From contig NZ_CP113060.1 in NCBI RefSeq assembly GCF_026625725.1, positions 4,036,001 to 4,100,000 on the forward strand: 64,000 nt of DNA, given 5' to 3'. Both the position numbers and the translations under genes were made by a program. Of this stretch, positions 52,981 through 61,043 are shown one piece after another; position 1 is the first letter of the stretch; each line of letters opens with the position of its first letter. The stretch comes from Pseudomonas sp. SL4(2022) (GTDB lineage Bacteria > Pseudomonadota > Gammaproteobacteria > Pseudomonadales > Pseudomonadaceae). The notes below the pieces were generated by a model. The model saw only the letters and a program-made list of their open reading frames with translations, made no database searches and had not been told where the DNA came from.

Positions 52981-53598
52981 TCAAAGAACGTAACGCTGCA
53001 CCGCGACAAAGTGCATCAGACTGCCGCCCATGACGAACAGATGCCAGATGCCATGCCAGTGACGAAAGCGGCTGTCATAGGCGAAAAAGACGATCCCCAC
53101 CGTGTACAGCATCCCGCCGCCGGCCAGCCAGATAAACCCCTCCATACCCAACGCAGCAATCAGCGGCTTGACCGCGATCAGCACAATCCAGCCCATCACC
53201 GCGTAGATCACAATCGACAGCACCCGCGCCTCAGAACGCGGCTTGATCTCCTGCAGCATGCCAATGACTGCTAGCACCCAGACAATGCCAAACAGCGTCC
53301 AGCCCCAGGCACCTTCGAGGGTCACCAGGCAGAACGGCGTATAGCTGCCGGCAATCAACAGATAGATCGACAGGTGATCGAGCTTGCGCATCAGCACTTT
53401 CGCCCGGCCCTGCACACTGTGGTAGAGCGTGGATATGCTGTAGAGCAGCACCAGCGTCAGACCATAGATTGCCACGCTGATGATCTTGCGCAACTCGCCA
53501 TCCAGGCTCGCCAGCACTAATAGCCACACCGCCCCGGCGCAGGCCAGCACCGCGCCGAGCAGATGAGTCCAGGCATTGAAACGTTCGCCGTGATACAT
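52981..53598 (-). CDS. Hemolysin III family / PAQR membrane protein
   Basis: A 205-residue inner-membrane protein with seven helices. PAQR-type conserved polar residues are present: ERFNAWTHLLGA, SISTLYHSV, KLDHLSIYLLIAGSYTPF and WHLFVMGGSLMHF. The name hemolysin III is historic; enzyme activity (possible zinc hydrolase) is inferred from the family. The ATG at 53598 has a GGAAA site. Confidence 0.9.
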   Translation of the reverse strand: MYHGERFNAWTHLLGAVLACAGAVWLLVLASLDGELRKIISVAIYGLTLVLLYSISTLYHSVQGRAKVLMRKLDHLSIYLLIAGSYTPFCLVTLEGAWGWTLFGIVWVLAVIGMLQEIKPRSEARVLSIVIYAVMGWIVLIAVKPLIAALGMEGFIWLAGGGMLYTVGIVFFAYDSRFRHWHGIWHLFVMGGSLMHFVAVQRYVL

Positions 53599-53729
53599 AT
53601 TTTCCGACCCCAATACGCCCGTAGGCAAAATGCCCCAGGCTTATGCCGGAAAAATCAGCGTTTTACGAGCAACCTTTCAATCGGCACGAGCAAACCACAC
53701 ACCAGTTGACTTGAAACGTGTGCGCAAAC

Positions 53730-54911
53730 TCAAACGACGACCTTGGCCGCCCTGAGCTGGTCAATCTGCTCAACGGTGTAGCCCAGCTCTCCCAGCACTT
53801 CGCTGGTGTGCGCACCCAAAGTTGCGCCGATATGTCGAGGTTCAGACAAGCCGCTGGAAAACTTGATCGGGCAGGCAATCTGCGCCTGCGGCTTATTGCC
53901 CGCACGCGGCACCTCGGTGACCAGACCGCGGGCTTTGATCTGCGGGTGTTCGACCGCCTCGCTGAGATTGAGCATCGGCTCCACGCAAGCGTCAAGCCCG
54001 GCGAACACCTGACTCCACTCGGCAAAGTCGCGTTTCTCGAACTCGGTTTCGATCTCGTGCTTGAGCGCCTGCTGATCTTCCGGCTTCTGCGACAGCCCGC
54101 GCGCGGCCAGTTCAGGGCGGCCAATTGCGGCGCAGAACTGCTGCATGAATTGAGGCTCCAGACTGCCAACCGAGAACCAGCGAGCATCGCGGGTGCGGTA
54201 GTAATCGTAGAAACTACCGCCGTTCAGCGCCTGGGTTTCCATCGCCGGCTCCACCCCAGCTGCCAGATACCCTGCGCCGGCCATACCGTGCAGGCTGAAG
54301 GCGCAGTCGGTCATGCTGATATCCACCTGCTGGCCCAGCCCCGTGGCCTGGCGTTGAATCACCGCCGCGAGCAGGCCGATCACCCCGTGCAGTGAACCAC
54401 CTGCAATATCCGCCGCCTGAATCCCCAGCGGCAGCGGCCCGGCTTCACGGCGCCCGGTGTAGCTGGCGATACCGGCCAGGGCCAGGTAGTTGATGTCGTG
54501 GCCGGCGCGGTCCTTGTACGGGCCGCTCTGGCCGTAACCGGTGATCGACACATAAATCAGTTTCGGGTTAATCGCTTTCAATGCCTCATAGCCTACGCCG
54601 AGCTTATCCATCACCCCGGGGCGGAACTGCTCCAGAACGATGTCGTATTCGGCTACCAGCTGTTTGACCATCTCCACCGCTTCAGGCTTTTTCAGGTCGA
54701 GGGCGATGCAGCGCTTGTTGCGGTTAAGGTAAGCATGACTGGCCGATACGCCGCCGTCATGCGGCGGCAGCACACGCACCAGATCCATACGGCTCGGCGA
54801 TTCGACACGCAGTACTTCAGCCCCCATGTCAGCCAGCAATAAAGAGGCAAACGGCCCTGGCAACAGGGTGGAAAAATCCAGCACTTTCAATGACGACAGC
54901 GGGCCTTGCAT
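53730..54911 (-). CDS. 2-methylacyl-CoA racemase-like (CaiB/BaiF family)
   Basis: A 393-residue class III CoA-transferase-fold protein. It carries the racemase pair rather than the transferase site: His138 in AGHDINYLALAG and Asp168 in AADIAGG, positions that in alpha-methylacyl-CoA racemase act as acid/base. It would convert (R)-2-methylacyl-CoA to the S form so methyl-branched chains can be oxidised. It lies downstream of the ligase and dehydrogenase on one strand. CoA-transferase activity is the alternative. Confidence 0.82.
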   Translation of the reverse strand: MQGPLSSLKVLDFSTLLPGPFASLLLADMGAEVLRVESPSRMDLVRVLPPHDGGVSASHAYLNRNKRCIALDLKKPEAVEMVKQLVAEYDIVLEQFRPGVMDKLGVGYEALKAINPKLIYVSITGYGQSGPYKDRAGHDINYLALAGIASYTGRREAGPLPLGIQAADIAGGSLHGVIGLLAAVIQRQATGLGQQVDISMTDCAFSLHGMAGAGYLAAGVEPAMETQALNGGSFYDYYRTRDARWFSVGSLEPQFMQQFCAAIGRPELAARGLSQKPEDQQALKHEIETEFEKRDFAEWSQVFAGLDACVEPMLNLSEAVEHPQIKARGLVTEVPRAGNKPQAQIACPIKFSSGLSEPRHIGATLGAHTSEVLGELGYTVEQIDQLRAAKVVV

Positions 54912-54937
54912 AACAGCTCCTCAGGGAACTCAATCCC

Positions 54938-54994
54938 GTAGCCCGGATGCAATCCGGGGAATATCAACAAATTCCCGGATTGCATCCGGGCTAC
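54938..54994. repeat. Extragenic palindrome (GTAGCCCGGATGCAATCCGGG type)
   Basis: Arms 54938-54962 and 54971-54994 are reverse complements with one extra G in the left arm. It lies between the racemase and the acyl-CoA ligase and is a fourth, unrelated REP type in the window. Confidence 0.85.
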
Positions 54995-55001
54995 CCAGCG
55001 C

Positions 55002-56639
55002 TCACTGCCAATGCAGTGGCTGCCTGGCATCCAGTGCCGCCAGCTGATCGGCGAAGCGCGCTTCCAGTACGTTACGGCGAATCTTCATGGTCGGGGTCAT
55101 GCAACCGTTGTCTACGGTCCAGGCTTCGCGCACCAGTACAAAGTGACTGACCCGTTCATGCGCCTGCAACTGCGCATTGAGCTGTTGCAAGGTCTGCTGC
55201 AAATCCGCCGTGATCTGCTCACGCGGTTGCTCACGCGCGGCGGGCGAGAGTTCAATCAACGCCAGCGGCTGGTCGAGATTACTGCCCATCAGGCACACCT
55301 GCTCAACCCACAGATTTTTGGCAATCTCGCCCTCAATCGGCGCCGGGGCGATGTACTTGCCCTTGCTGGTCTTGAAGATGTCCTTCACCCTCCCGGTGAT
55401 TTTCAGGTAACCGGTCGCGTCGACCTCGCCCTTGTCGCCGGTGTGCAGCCAGCCGTCGGTGATGGTTTCTGCGGTTTTCTCCGGATCCAGGTAATAGCCC
55501 AGCATCAGGCTGGGGCAACGCAGGAGAATTTCGCCATTCTCGGCGATACGCAGCTCATTACCCGGCATCGGTCGGCCCACCGTGCCAAAACGCACTTGCC
55601 CGGGACGATTGAAGCAACCATAGGCCAGGTGCTCGGTCATGCCGTAGCCCTCGCAGAGGGTCATGCCGATGCTTTGGTACCAGTCGAGCAACGCTCGTGG
55701 TATCGCCGCCGCACCACTGACCAGAATGCGTGCGCGGTCCAGCCCAAGCCCCTTGCGAATCTTGCGCGCCACCAGACCGCCGAGCAGCGGGATGCGTAGC
55801 AATCGCGCCAGCTTGGCCTGCGGCAGTTTTTCCAGCACACCCTGCTGAAAGCGCGTCCAAAGACGGGGCACGGAGAAGAACACCGTTGGCCGTACACGCT
55901 TGAGGTCGCTGGCAAAGGTTTCCAGGGATTCGACAAAGGCCACCCGAGCGCCACTGAACAGGCTGTTCATCTCCACCAGAAAGCGCTCGGCGGCATGCGA
56001 CAGTGGCAGATAGGAGAAGAACTGATCCTGTTCGGTGATCTGCAGCTCCTTCACCGAACGCCCGCCGGCAACCGCAAAGGCCTTGGCCGAGAGCATTACG
56101 CCCTTGGGTTGGCCAGTCGTGCCGGAGGTATAAAGGATACTCAGTAACTCATCCGGCGACTGTGCGTGGCCATCATGCAAGGGCTGATGCGCCGCCAGCA
56201 AGGCATGCCAGCCATGGTTGGCATCGATAGTCGGGTATGGCATGGCGATGCGCATTACCTCGGCCGGGATACCCGGCGCGAGCTTGGCCGGCTCATCCAG
56301 CTTGCCGAGGAAGATCACCTTGCACTGCGAATGACGCAGCACGTAGTCGATGCTCTCGGCCGATTGCAGCGGGTACAACGGCACGCTGATCAGCCCGGCG
56401 AGCATGATCGCCAGGTCGGCGATAAACCACTCGGCGCAGTTCTTCGCCAGCAGTGCTACGCGATCCCCCGGCACGCAACCCAGAGCGTGCAGAGCGCTGG
56501 CCATGCGCCGCGCCTGGTCATCGACCTGCGCCCAGGTAAAGTCATGCCATTGGCCGTTGGCCGGCTGGCTGAGCCAGACCGCATCCGGGCGTTTCTCGAC
56601 CCAGAGCGCGAAACGCTCCAGGGGCAGTTGCTCGTTCAT
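55002..56639 (-). CDS. AMP-binding long-chain acyl-CoA synthetase
   Basis: A 545-residue ANL-superfamily ligase. The P-loop-like LYTSGTTGQPKGVM, the adenylate motif GYGMTEH, DGWLHTGDKGEVD and GRVKDIFKTSKGKYI with the catalytic lysine are visible. It activates fatty acids to CoA thioesters; the long-chain grade is inferred from resemblance to FadD15-like enzymes. An AACAATAA motif sits next to its GAGGG ribosome site. Middle gene between the dehydrogenase and the racemase. Confidence 0.88.
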   Translation of the reverse strand: MNEQLPLERFALWVEKRPDAVWLSQPANGQWHDFTWAQVDDQARRMASALHALGCVPGDRVALLAKNCAEWFIADLAIMLAGLISVPLYPLQSAESIDYVLRHSQCKVIFLGKLDEPAKLAPGIPAEVMRIAMPYPTIDANHGWHALLAAHQPLHDGHAQSPDELLSILYTSGTTGQPKGVMLSAKAFAVAGGRSVKELQITEQDQFFSYLPLSHAAERFLVEMNSLFSGARVAFVESLETFASDLKRVRPTVFFSVPRLWTRFQQGVLEKLPQAKLARLLRIPLLGGLVARKIRKGLGLDRARILVSGAAAIPRALLDWYQSIGMTLCEGYGMTEHLAYGCFNRPGQVRFGTVGRPMPGNELRIAENGEILLRCPSLMLGYYLDPEKTAETITDGWLHTGDKGEVDATGYLKITGRVKDIFKTSKGKYIAPAPIEGEIAKNLWVEQVCLMGSNLDQPLALIELSPAAREQPREQITADLQQTLQQLNAQLQAHERVSHFVLVREAWTVDNGCMTPTMKIRRNVLEARFADQLAALDARQPLHWQ

Positions 56640-56654
56640 CGCATTCCCTCGTTT

Positions 56655-56662
56655 TTATTGTT
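56655..56662 (-). promoter_or_regulatory. Possible Hfq/Crc target in acyl-CoA ligase leader
   Basis: AACAATAA fits AANAANAA and lies about 5 bases upstream of the GAGGG ribosome site of the ligase gene, a position where Hfq/Crc binding represses translation. Confidence 0.5.
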
Positions 56663-56749
56663 TTCCAAGCATCACCCCTGATGCTCGGATTGCCTGTTGT
56701 AACAGACAACCACCACGCAGGGTCAAGATCGCCTGGCAGGGCCAGCGCA

Positions 56750-57889
56750 TTACAGTTTCATTCCGCGGCTGATGATCTCTTTCATAATTTCCGAGGTGCC
56801 GGCGAAGATGCGCTGAATGCGCGCGTTTGCGTACATCTTGCAGATCGGGTATTCCCACATGTAACCCCAACCACCATGCAGCTGCACGCCTTCATCGACC
56901 ACCTTGCACAGCAGTTCAGTGGTAAACAGCTTGGCTTCGGCAGCCACTTCCGGGGTGAGTTTCTTCTGGTTATGGTCCATTACACAGCGATCGACGAACA
57001 CCTGCGCCACATCGATTTGTGTGCGCATTTCCGCCAGTTTGAAGCGGGTGTTCTGGAAGTGTGACACCGGTCGGCCGAAGGCCTGACGCTCCTTCACATA
57101 ATCGATAGTGGTCTGCAGCGCGGCTTCGGCACCAGCGACAGCGCCGCAGGCGTTGGTCAGACGCTCCTGGGCCAGCATGTTCATCAAATAGAAGAAGCCG
57201 CCCTTGGCGTCACCCAGCAGGTTGGCCTTGGGTACCTTGACGTTATTGAAGAACAGCTCAGCAGTGTCCTGGCTCTTCATGCCAAGTTTTTCCAGGTTTT
57301 TGCCGCGCTCGAAACCTTCCATCCCGCGCTCGACCAGGAACAGGCCCATGGCGTGCTTGTTATTTGGATCGGTCTTGGCCGCGACGATCACCACATCGGC
57401 CAACAAACCGTTGGAGATAAACACCTTGGACCCGTTGAGCAGGTAGTGATCCCCCTGATCCACCGCGCTGGTACGCATGCCGGCCAGGTCGGAACCGGCG
57501 CTCGGTTCGGTCATCGCCACCGCGAGAATCAGCTCGCCGCGGATGATGCCCGGCATAAAGCGCGCCTTCTGCTCGGCATTGCCGTACTCGGCGATGTAGG
57601 GGCCGCAAAGTGCCGAATGCAGCGGAATCATGAAACCTGGCTCGTTAATCTTGGCCAGTTCTTCACACATGATCTGCTCATAGCGGAAGTCCTTGAGGCC
57701 CGAGCCGCCGTATTCCTCATCTGCCCAGGGCAGCAGAAAGCCCATGTCACCCGCCTTCTTCCACACTTCGCGGCTGACCACTCCCGCCGCTTCCCACTCA
57801 TCCTGATAGGGCACCACTTCCTTTTTCAGAAAGGCGGCAAAAGCGTCGCGAAACATCGTGTGTTCGGTATCGAAAATAAGGCGCTGCAT
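56750..57889 (-). CDS. Acyl-CoA dehydrogenase, LCAD-like
   Basis: A 379-residue flavoenzyme of standard length. FAD/substrate motifs are VAMTEPSAGSDLAG and the C-terminal GGWGYMWEYPICKMYANARI. The usual catalytic glutamate before GTS is absent (RIFAGTSEIMKE); as in long-chain and isovaleryl enzymes the base is probably the Glu in AGAEAALQTTIDY. LCAD-type enzymes accept branched chains, in line with the racemase nearby. First gene of the operon. Confidence 0.92.
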   Translation of the reverse strand: MQRLIFDTEHTMFRDAFAAFLKKEVVPYQDEWEAAGVVSREVWKKAGDMGFLLPWADEEYGGSGLKDFRYEQIMCEELAKINEPGFMIPLHSALCGPYIAEYGNAEQKARFMPGIIRGELILAVAMTEPSAGSDLAGMRTSAVDQGDHYLLNGSKVFISNGLLADVVIVAAKTDPNNKHAMGLFLVERGMEGFERGKNLEKLGMKSQDTAELFFNNVKVPKANLLGDAKGGFFYLMNMLAQERLTNACGAVAGAEAALQTTIDYVKERQAFGRPVSHFQNTRFKLAEMRTQIDVAQVFVDRCVMDHNQKKLTPEVAAEAKLFTTELLCKVVDEGVQLHGGWGYMWEYPICKMYANARIQRIFAGTSEIMKEIISRGMKL

Positions 57890-58025
57890 GCGAATGTGCT
57901 CCCTGGGGAATTGAAGTCGTGCTGCAGGTTAGGCCTCCCCCTGGCGCGCCTCAATGACCCATGCGCTCAGCCTGGATTGACCCATTCGGTCATCTCGCTG
58001 AAAGAGCGCCACGGTTTACAGGGCA

Positions 58026-58052
58026 TAAAAAAGCCCGCCAAAAGGCGGGCTG
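58026..58052 (-). terminator. dctA terminator
   Basis: Stem AGCCCGCC/GGCGGGCT with an AAAA loop (58032-58051). On the minus strand six T residues follow. It lies about 20 bases after the dctA stop. Confidence 0.88.
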
Positions 58053-58070
58053 AATTGCACCATTAAACTA

Positions 58071-59393
58071 TCAGCTCAGTTCGGGCTTGGCCGTTACTGG
58101 CACAGGATTTTCCTTGCCACCGCTGGCCAGCTCGCGCTGCAGGGTGTCTTCGTCCAGCTCCTTGCACCACTTGGCGACCACGATAGTCGCCACGCCGTTA
58201 CCAATCAGGTTGGTCAGCGCGCGAGCTTCGGACATGAAACGGTCGATCCCGAGAATCAGCGCCAAGCCGGCAACCGGCAGATGACCCACTGCCGACAGCG
58301 TGGCCGCCAGCACGATAAAGCCGCTACCGGTAACCCCCGCCGCCCCCTTGGACGCCACCAGCAACACCAGCAACAGGGTGATCTGATGGCCGATGTCCAT
58401 CGGCGTATCGGTGGCCTGGGCGATAAACACCGCCGCCATGGTCAGGTAGATCGAGGTGCCGTCGAGGTTGAACGAGTAACCGGTCGGGATTACCAGGCCG
58501 ACCACAGACTTCTTCGCGCCAAGCTTTTCCATTTTGTCGAGCATGCGCGGCAGCGCCGACTCGGACGACGAGGTGCCGAGCACGATCATCAGCTCTTCGC
58601 GGATGTACTTGATGAACTTGAGGATGCTGAAGCCATGGGCGCGGGCGATACCACCGAGCACCACCAGAATGAAAAACACGCAGGTGATATAGAAGCAGAT
58701 CATCAGCTGGCCCAGCTGCACCAGCGACCCAACGCCGTACTGGCCGATAGTGAAGGCCATGGCGCCGAAGGCACCGATGGGCGCAAGCTTCATGATCATA
58801 TTGATGATGCCGAACATCACTTGGGCGATACGCTCGATAAACTCCAGCACCGGGCGGCCGTAGTCACCCATGTGCTGCAGGGCGAAGGCGAAGATCACCG
58901 AGAAGAACAACACCTGAAGGATATCGCCATTGGCGAAGGCACCGACCACGGTGGCCGGGATCACATTAAGCAGAAAGCCGATTGTGCTCTGCTGCGCGCC
59001 TGCCTGGGCATAGGCGGCAATCTTGCTGGCATCCAGGGTGCTGGCATCGATGTGCATACCCACGCCCGGCTCCGCCAGATTGACCACAATCAATCCGATC
59101 AGCAGGGCAATGGTGGAGACGATTTCGAAATACAACAGCGCATAACCGCCGGTCTTACCGACTGTTTTCATGTCCTGCATGCCGGCGATGCCGCTGACCA
59201 CGGTGCAGAAGATGATGGGCGCGATGACCATCTTGATCAGCTTGACGAAGCCGTCACCCAGGGGCTTGAGGGCAACACCGGTTTCCGGGTAGAAGTGGCC
59301 GAGCAAAATACCGATGGTGATGGCAACCAGCACCTGAACATAGAGCATTTTGTAGAACGGTTGACGGGCAACGTCGAGCGTCGTAGCGGTCAT
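58071..59393 (-). CDS. dctA: C4-dicarboxylate/H+ symporter
   Basis: A 440-residue inner-membrane transporter for succinate, fumarate and malate of the DAACS family. Eight helices plus re-entrant loops; the hallmark GTSSSESALPRML hairpin, VGLVIPTGYSFNLDGTSIYL and the later TGSGFIVLAATLSA are all intact. The N-terminus MTATTLDVARQPFYKMLYVQ is Pseudomonas-like. It is preceded by a sigma-54 promoter at 59522-59536. Confidence 0.95.
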   Translation of the reverse strand: MTATTLDVARQPFYKMLYVQVLVAITIGILLGHFYPETGVALKPLGDGFVKLIKMVIAPIIFCTVVSGIAGMQDMKTVGKTGGYALLYFEIVSTIALLIGLIVVNLAEPGVGMHIDASTLDASKIAAYAQAGAQQSTIGFLLNVIPATVVGAFANGDILQVLFFSVIFAFALQHMGDYGRPVLEFIERIAQVMFGIINMIMKLAPIGAFGAMAFTIGQYGVGSLVQLGQLMICFYITCVFFILVVLGGIARAHGFSILKFIKYIREELMIVLGTSSSESALPRMLDKMEKLGAKKSVVGLVIPTGYSFNLDGTSIYLTMAAVFIAQATDTPMDIGHQITLLLVLLVASKGAAGVTGSGFIVLAATLSAVGHLPVAGLALILGIDRFMSEARALTNLIGNGVATIVVAKWCKELDEDTLQRELASGGKENPVPVTAKPELS

Positions 59394-59760
59394 GGCAGAG
59401 TTCCTCAGCGGTGTTGCGGCGCATCATCCATCGACACCCGCAGCACCCTAATAAGCACTAACCCCCCTTGGCTGAGGGGACTTGTTGTAGGTGCGTCCAG
59501 CGCAGCCTTACATCGCCTATCGCAAGCCTTGTGCCATTTCTTTAAAACAATAAAAATCCTTATAAATCATATATATAAAAAACAAACCTGGAAATCTTAG
59601 GCATGATCTGGCGGATTTCCGCACGCCCCATCCATCGCCGTTGGCGGATATCCCCCAACGGGTGGGTAGCGCACCTGTCGCGATCAAACCGAAGGGCCTG
59701 CTTGTTACACAGGCTGTCGCATGTCTACCATCGGCCCGCCTTCTTTAATGAGCGACCCCC
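59394..59760. other. Intergenic region between dctA and AraC gene
   Basis: A 367-base divergent control region with the sigma-54 promoter, a roughly 50-base AT-rich tract (59545-59595) and nothing that I accept as coding. Confidence 0.7.
59522..59536 (-). promoter_or_regulatory. Sigma-54 promoter of dctA
   Basis: On the minus strand TGGCAC-AAGGC-TTGC gives the exact -24/-12 spacing. Transcription would start near 59511, about 118 bases before dctA. The AT-rich stretch just upstream (59545-59595) could bind IHF, as usual for DctB/DctD-controlled promoters. Confidence 0.8.
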
Positions 59761-60759
59761 ATGCGCGAACGCACCATCGCCAGCCATTTTGTCCGTGCTG
59801 CCTTACGCGGCGCCGAACGCCAGGGCCACGACTGCACACCGCTGCTGCGCCAACTGGGGATTCAACCCGCCCTGCTCGATGAACCGCGCGCGCGAGTCGC
59901 CCCAGAGCAGTTCGCCCGCCTGGTGCAGCTGCTGTGGGAAAGCCTTGACGACGAATACCTGGGCTTTGGCCGCATGCGCAGTAAGCGCGGCACCTTCGCC
60001 ATGATGTGTTACGCGATCATCCACTGCCATTCGCTGGAAAAAGCCCTGGGCCGCGGCGCGCTGTTCTACAGCCTGTTCCCCGAAGCCCCGGCCATCAGCA
60101 TCCAGCGCGAAGGCGACTGGGCGCGGCTGAGTGTGGATGACTCGACCCTGTGGGACCCGGATCATTTCCTGGTGGAAAGCCTGTTGGTGATCTGGCATCG
60201 CCTTGGCAGCTGGCTGATTGGCCAACGCATCCGCCTGGAAGAAGCCACCTTTACCTACAGCCAACCGGCACATGCCAGCGAGTACGAACTGCTGTTCCCC
60301 AGCACCCGGCGCTTTGGTGCCGGGCGCACCAGCCTGCTGTTCCATGCCCGCTACCTGAGCATGCCGCTGCTGCAAGACGAACGCACGCTCAAGCAATTCC
60401 TCCAGCACTCTCCCGCCGACCTGCTGGCCCGCCCGGATGGCGGCGACAGCCTGATCAGCCAGATCCGCCGCCTGCTCGGCCGCGACTGCAGCAACTGGCC
60501 GGACTTAGATGCCGTCGCTCAGCAATTGCATATGAGCCCGCAAACTCTGCGTCGGCACTTACGTGAAGAGGGGTCGAGTTTTCAGGAGTTGAAGGATCAT
60601 CTTCGCCGGGATTTGGCGATCTATCACCTGGGGCGCGATGAATTGACGATCCAGGATATTGCCGAGCAACTCGGTTTCTCGGAACCGTCGGCATTTCATC
60701 GTGCGTTCAAGAAATGGACAGGACTTACGCCAGGGGCATACCGGGCGCAGGAAGGCTAA
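59761..60759 (+). CDS. AraC-family transcriptional regulator
   Basis: A 332-residue regulator with an N-terminal arabinose-binding-like (PF12625-type) domain of about 210 residues and two C-terminal helix-turn-helix motifs (LDAVAQQLHMSPQTLRRHL and TIQDIAEQLGFSEPSAFHRA). Regulators of this type often control fatty-acid or amino-acid catabolism. It is divergent from dctA; it might regulate the acyl-CoA operon beyond dctA, but that is only a guess. Confidence 0.9.
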   Translation: MRERTIASHFVRAALRGAERQGHDCTPLLRQLGIQPALLDEPRARVAPEQFARLVQLLWESLDDEYLGFGRMRSKRGTFAMMCYAIIHCHSLEKALGRGALFYSLFPEAPAISIQREGDWARLSVDDSTLWDPDHFLVESLLVIWHRLGSWLIGQRIRLEEATFTYSQPAHASEYELLFPSTRRFGAGRTSLLFHARYLSMPLLQDERTLKQFLQHSPADLLARPDGGDSLISQIRRLLGRDCSNWPDLDAVAQQLHMSPQTLRRHLREEGSSFQELKDHLRRDLAIYHLGRDELTIQDIAEQLGFSEPSAFHRAFKKWTGLTPGAYRAQEG

Positions 60760-61043
60760 GTCCAAGGGCCACGCAAAGATACGATCACTATCCCAGTGTC
60801 TGGCGAACGCCCGGCATGCACACCACCTGAGATGCCAGCAAAACAGTGTGGCGGCTGAACAATCAGGTGCCTGAGTCAAAAATGAATCAAGGCACCTGTG
60901 ACTTAATCTGGACCTGCCATCACAAATCTTCGTTAGCACGAAGAACACACTCATGGCGTAAAGTCGCGTTCTCTGGCATGGACGCCCATCAATGCAACTG
61001 CGGATTAAAATTGCCGGCCAGCCCCGAAAATCAGCGCGAATAT

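Noticed and set aside
58281..59600. Plus-strand frame of 439 codons opposite dctA
   Set aside because: Extremely rich in His, Asp and Gln, typical of an antisense reading of a hydrophobic membrane gene.
60864..60898. Inverted repeat CAGGTGCC/GGCACCTG downstream of the AraC gene
   Set aside because: The 19-base loop and short stem are weak; no T-run follows, so it is not called a terminator or operator.
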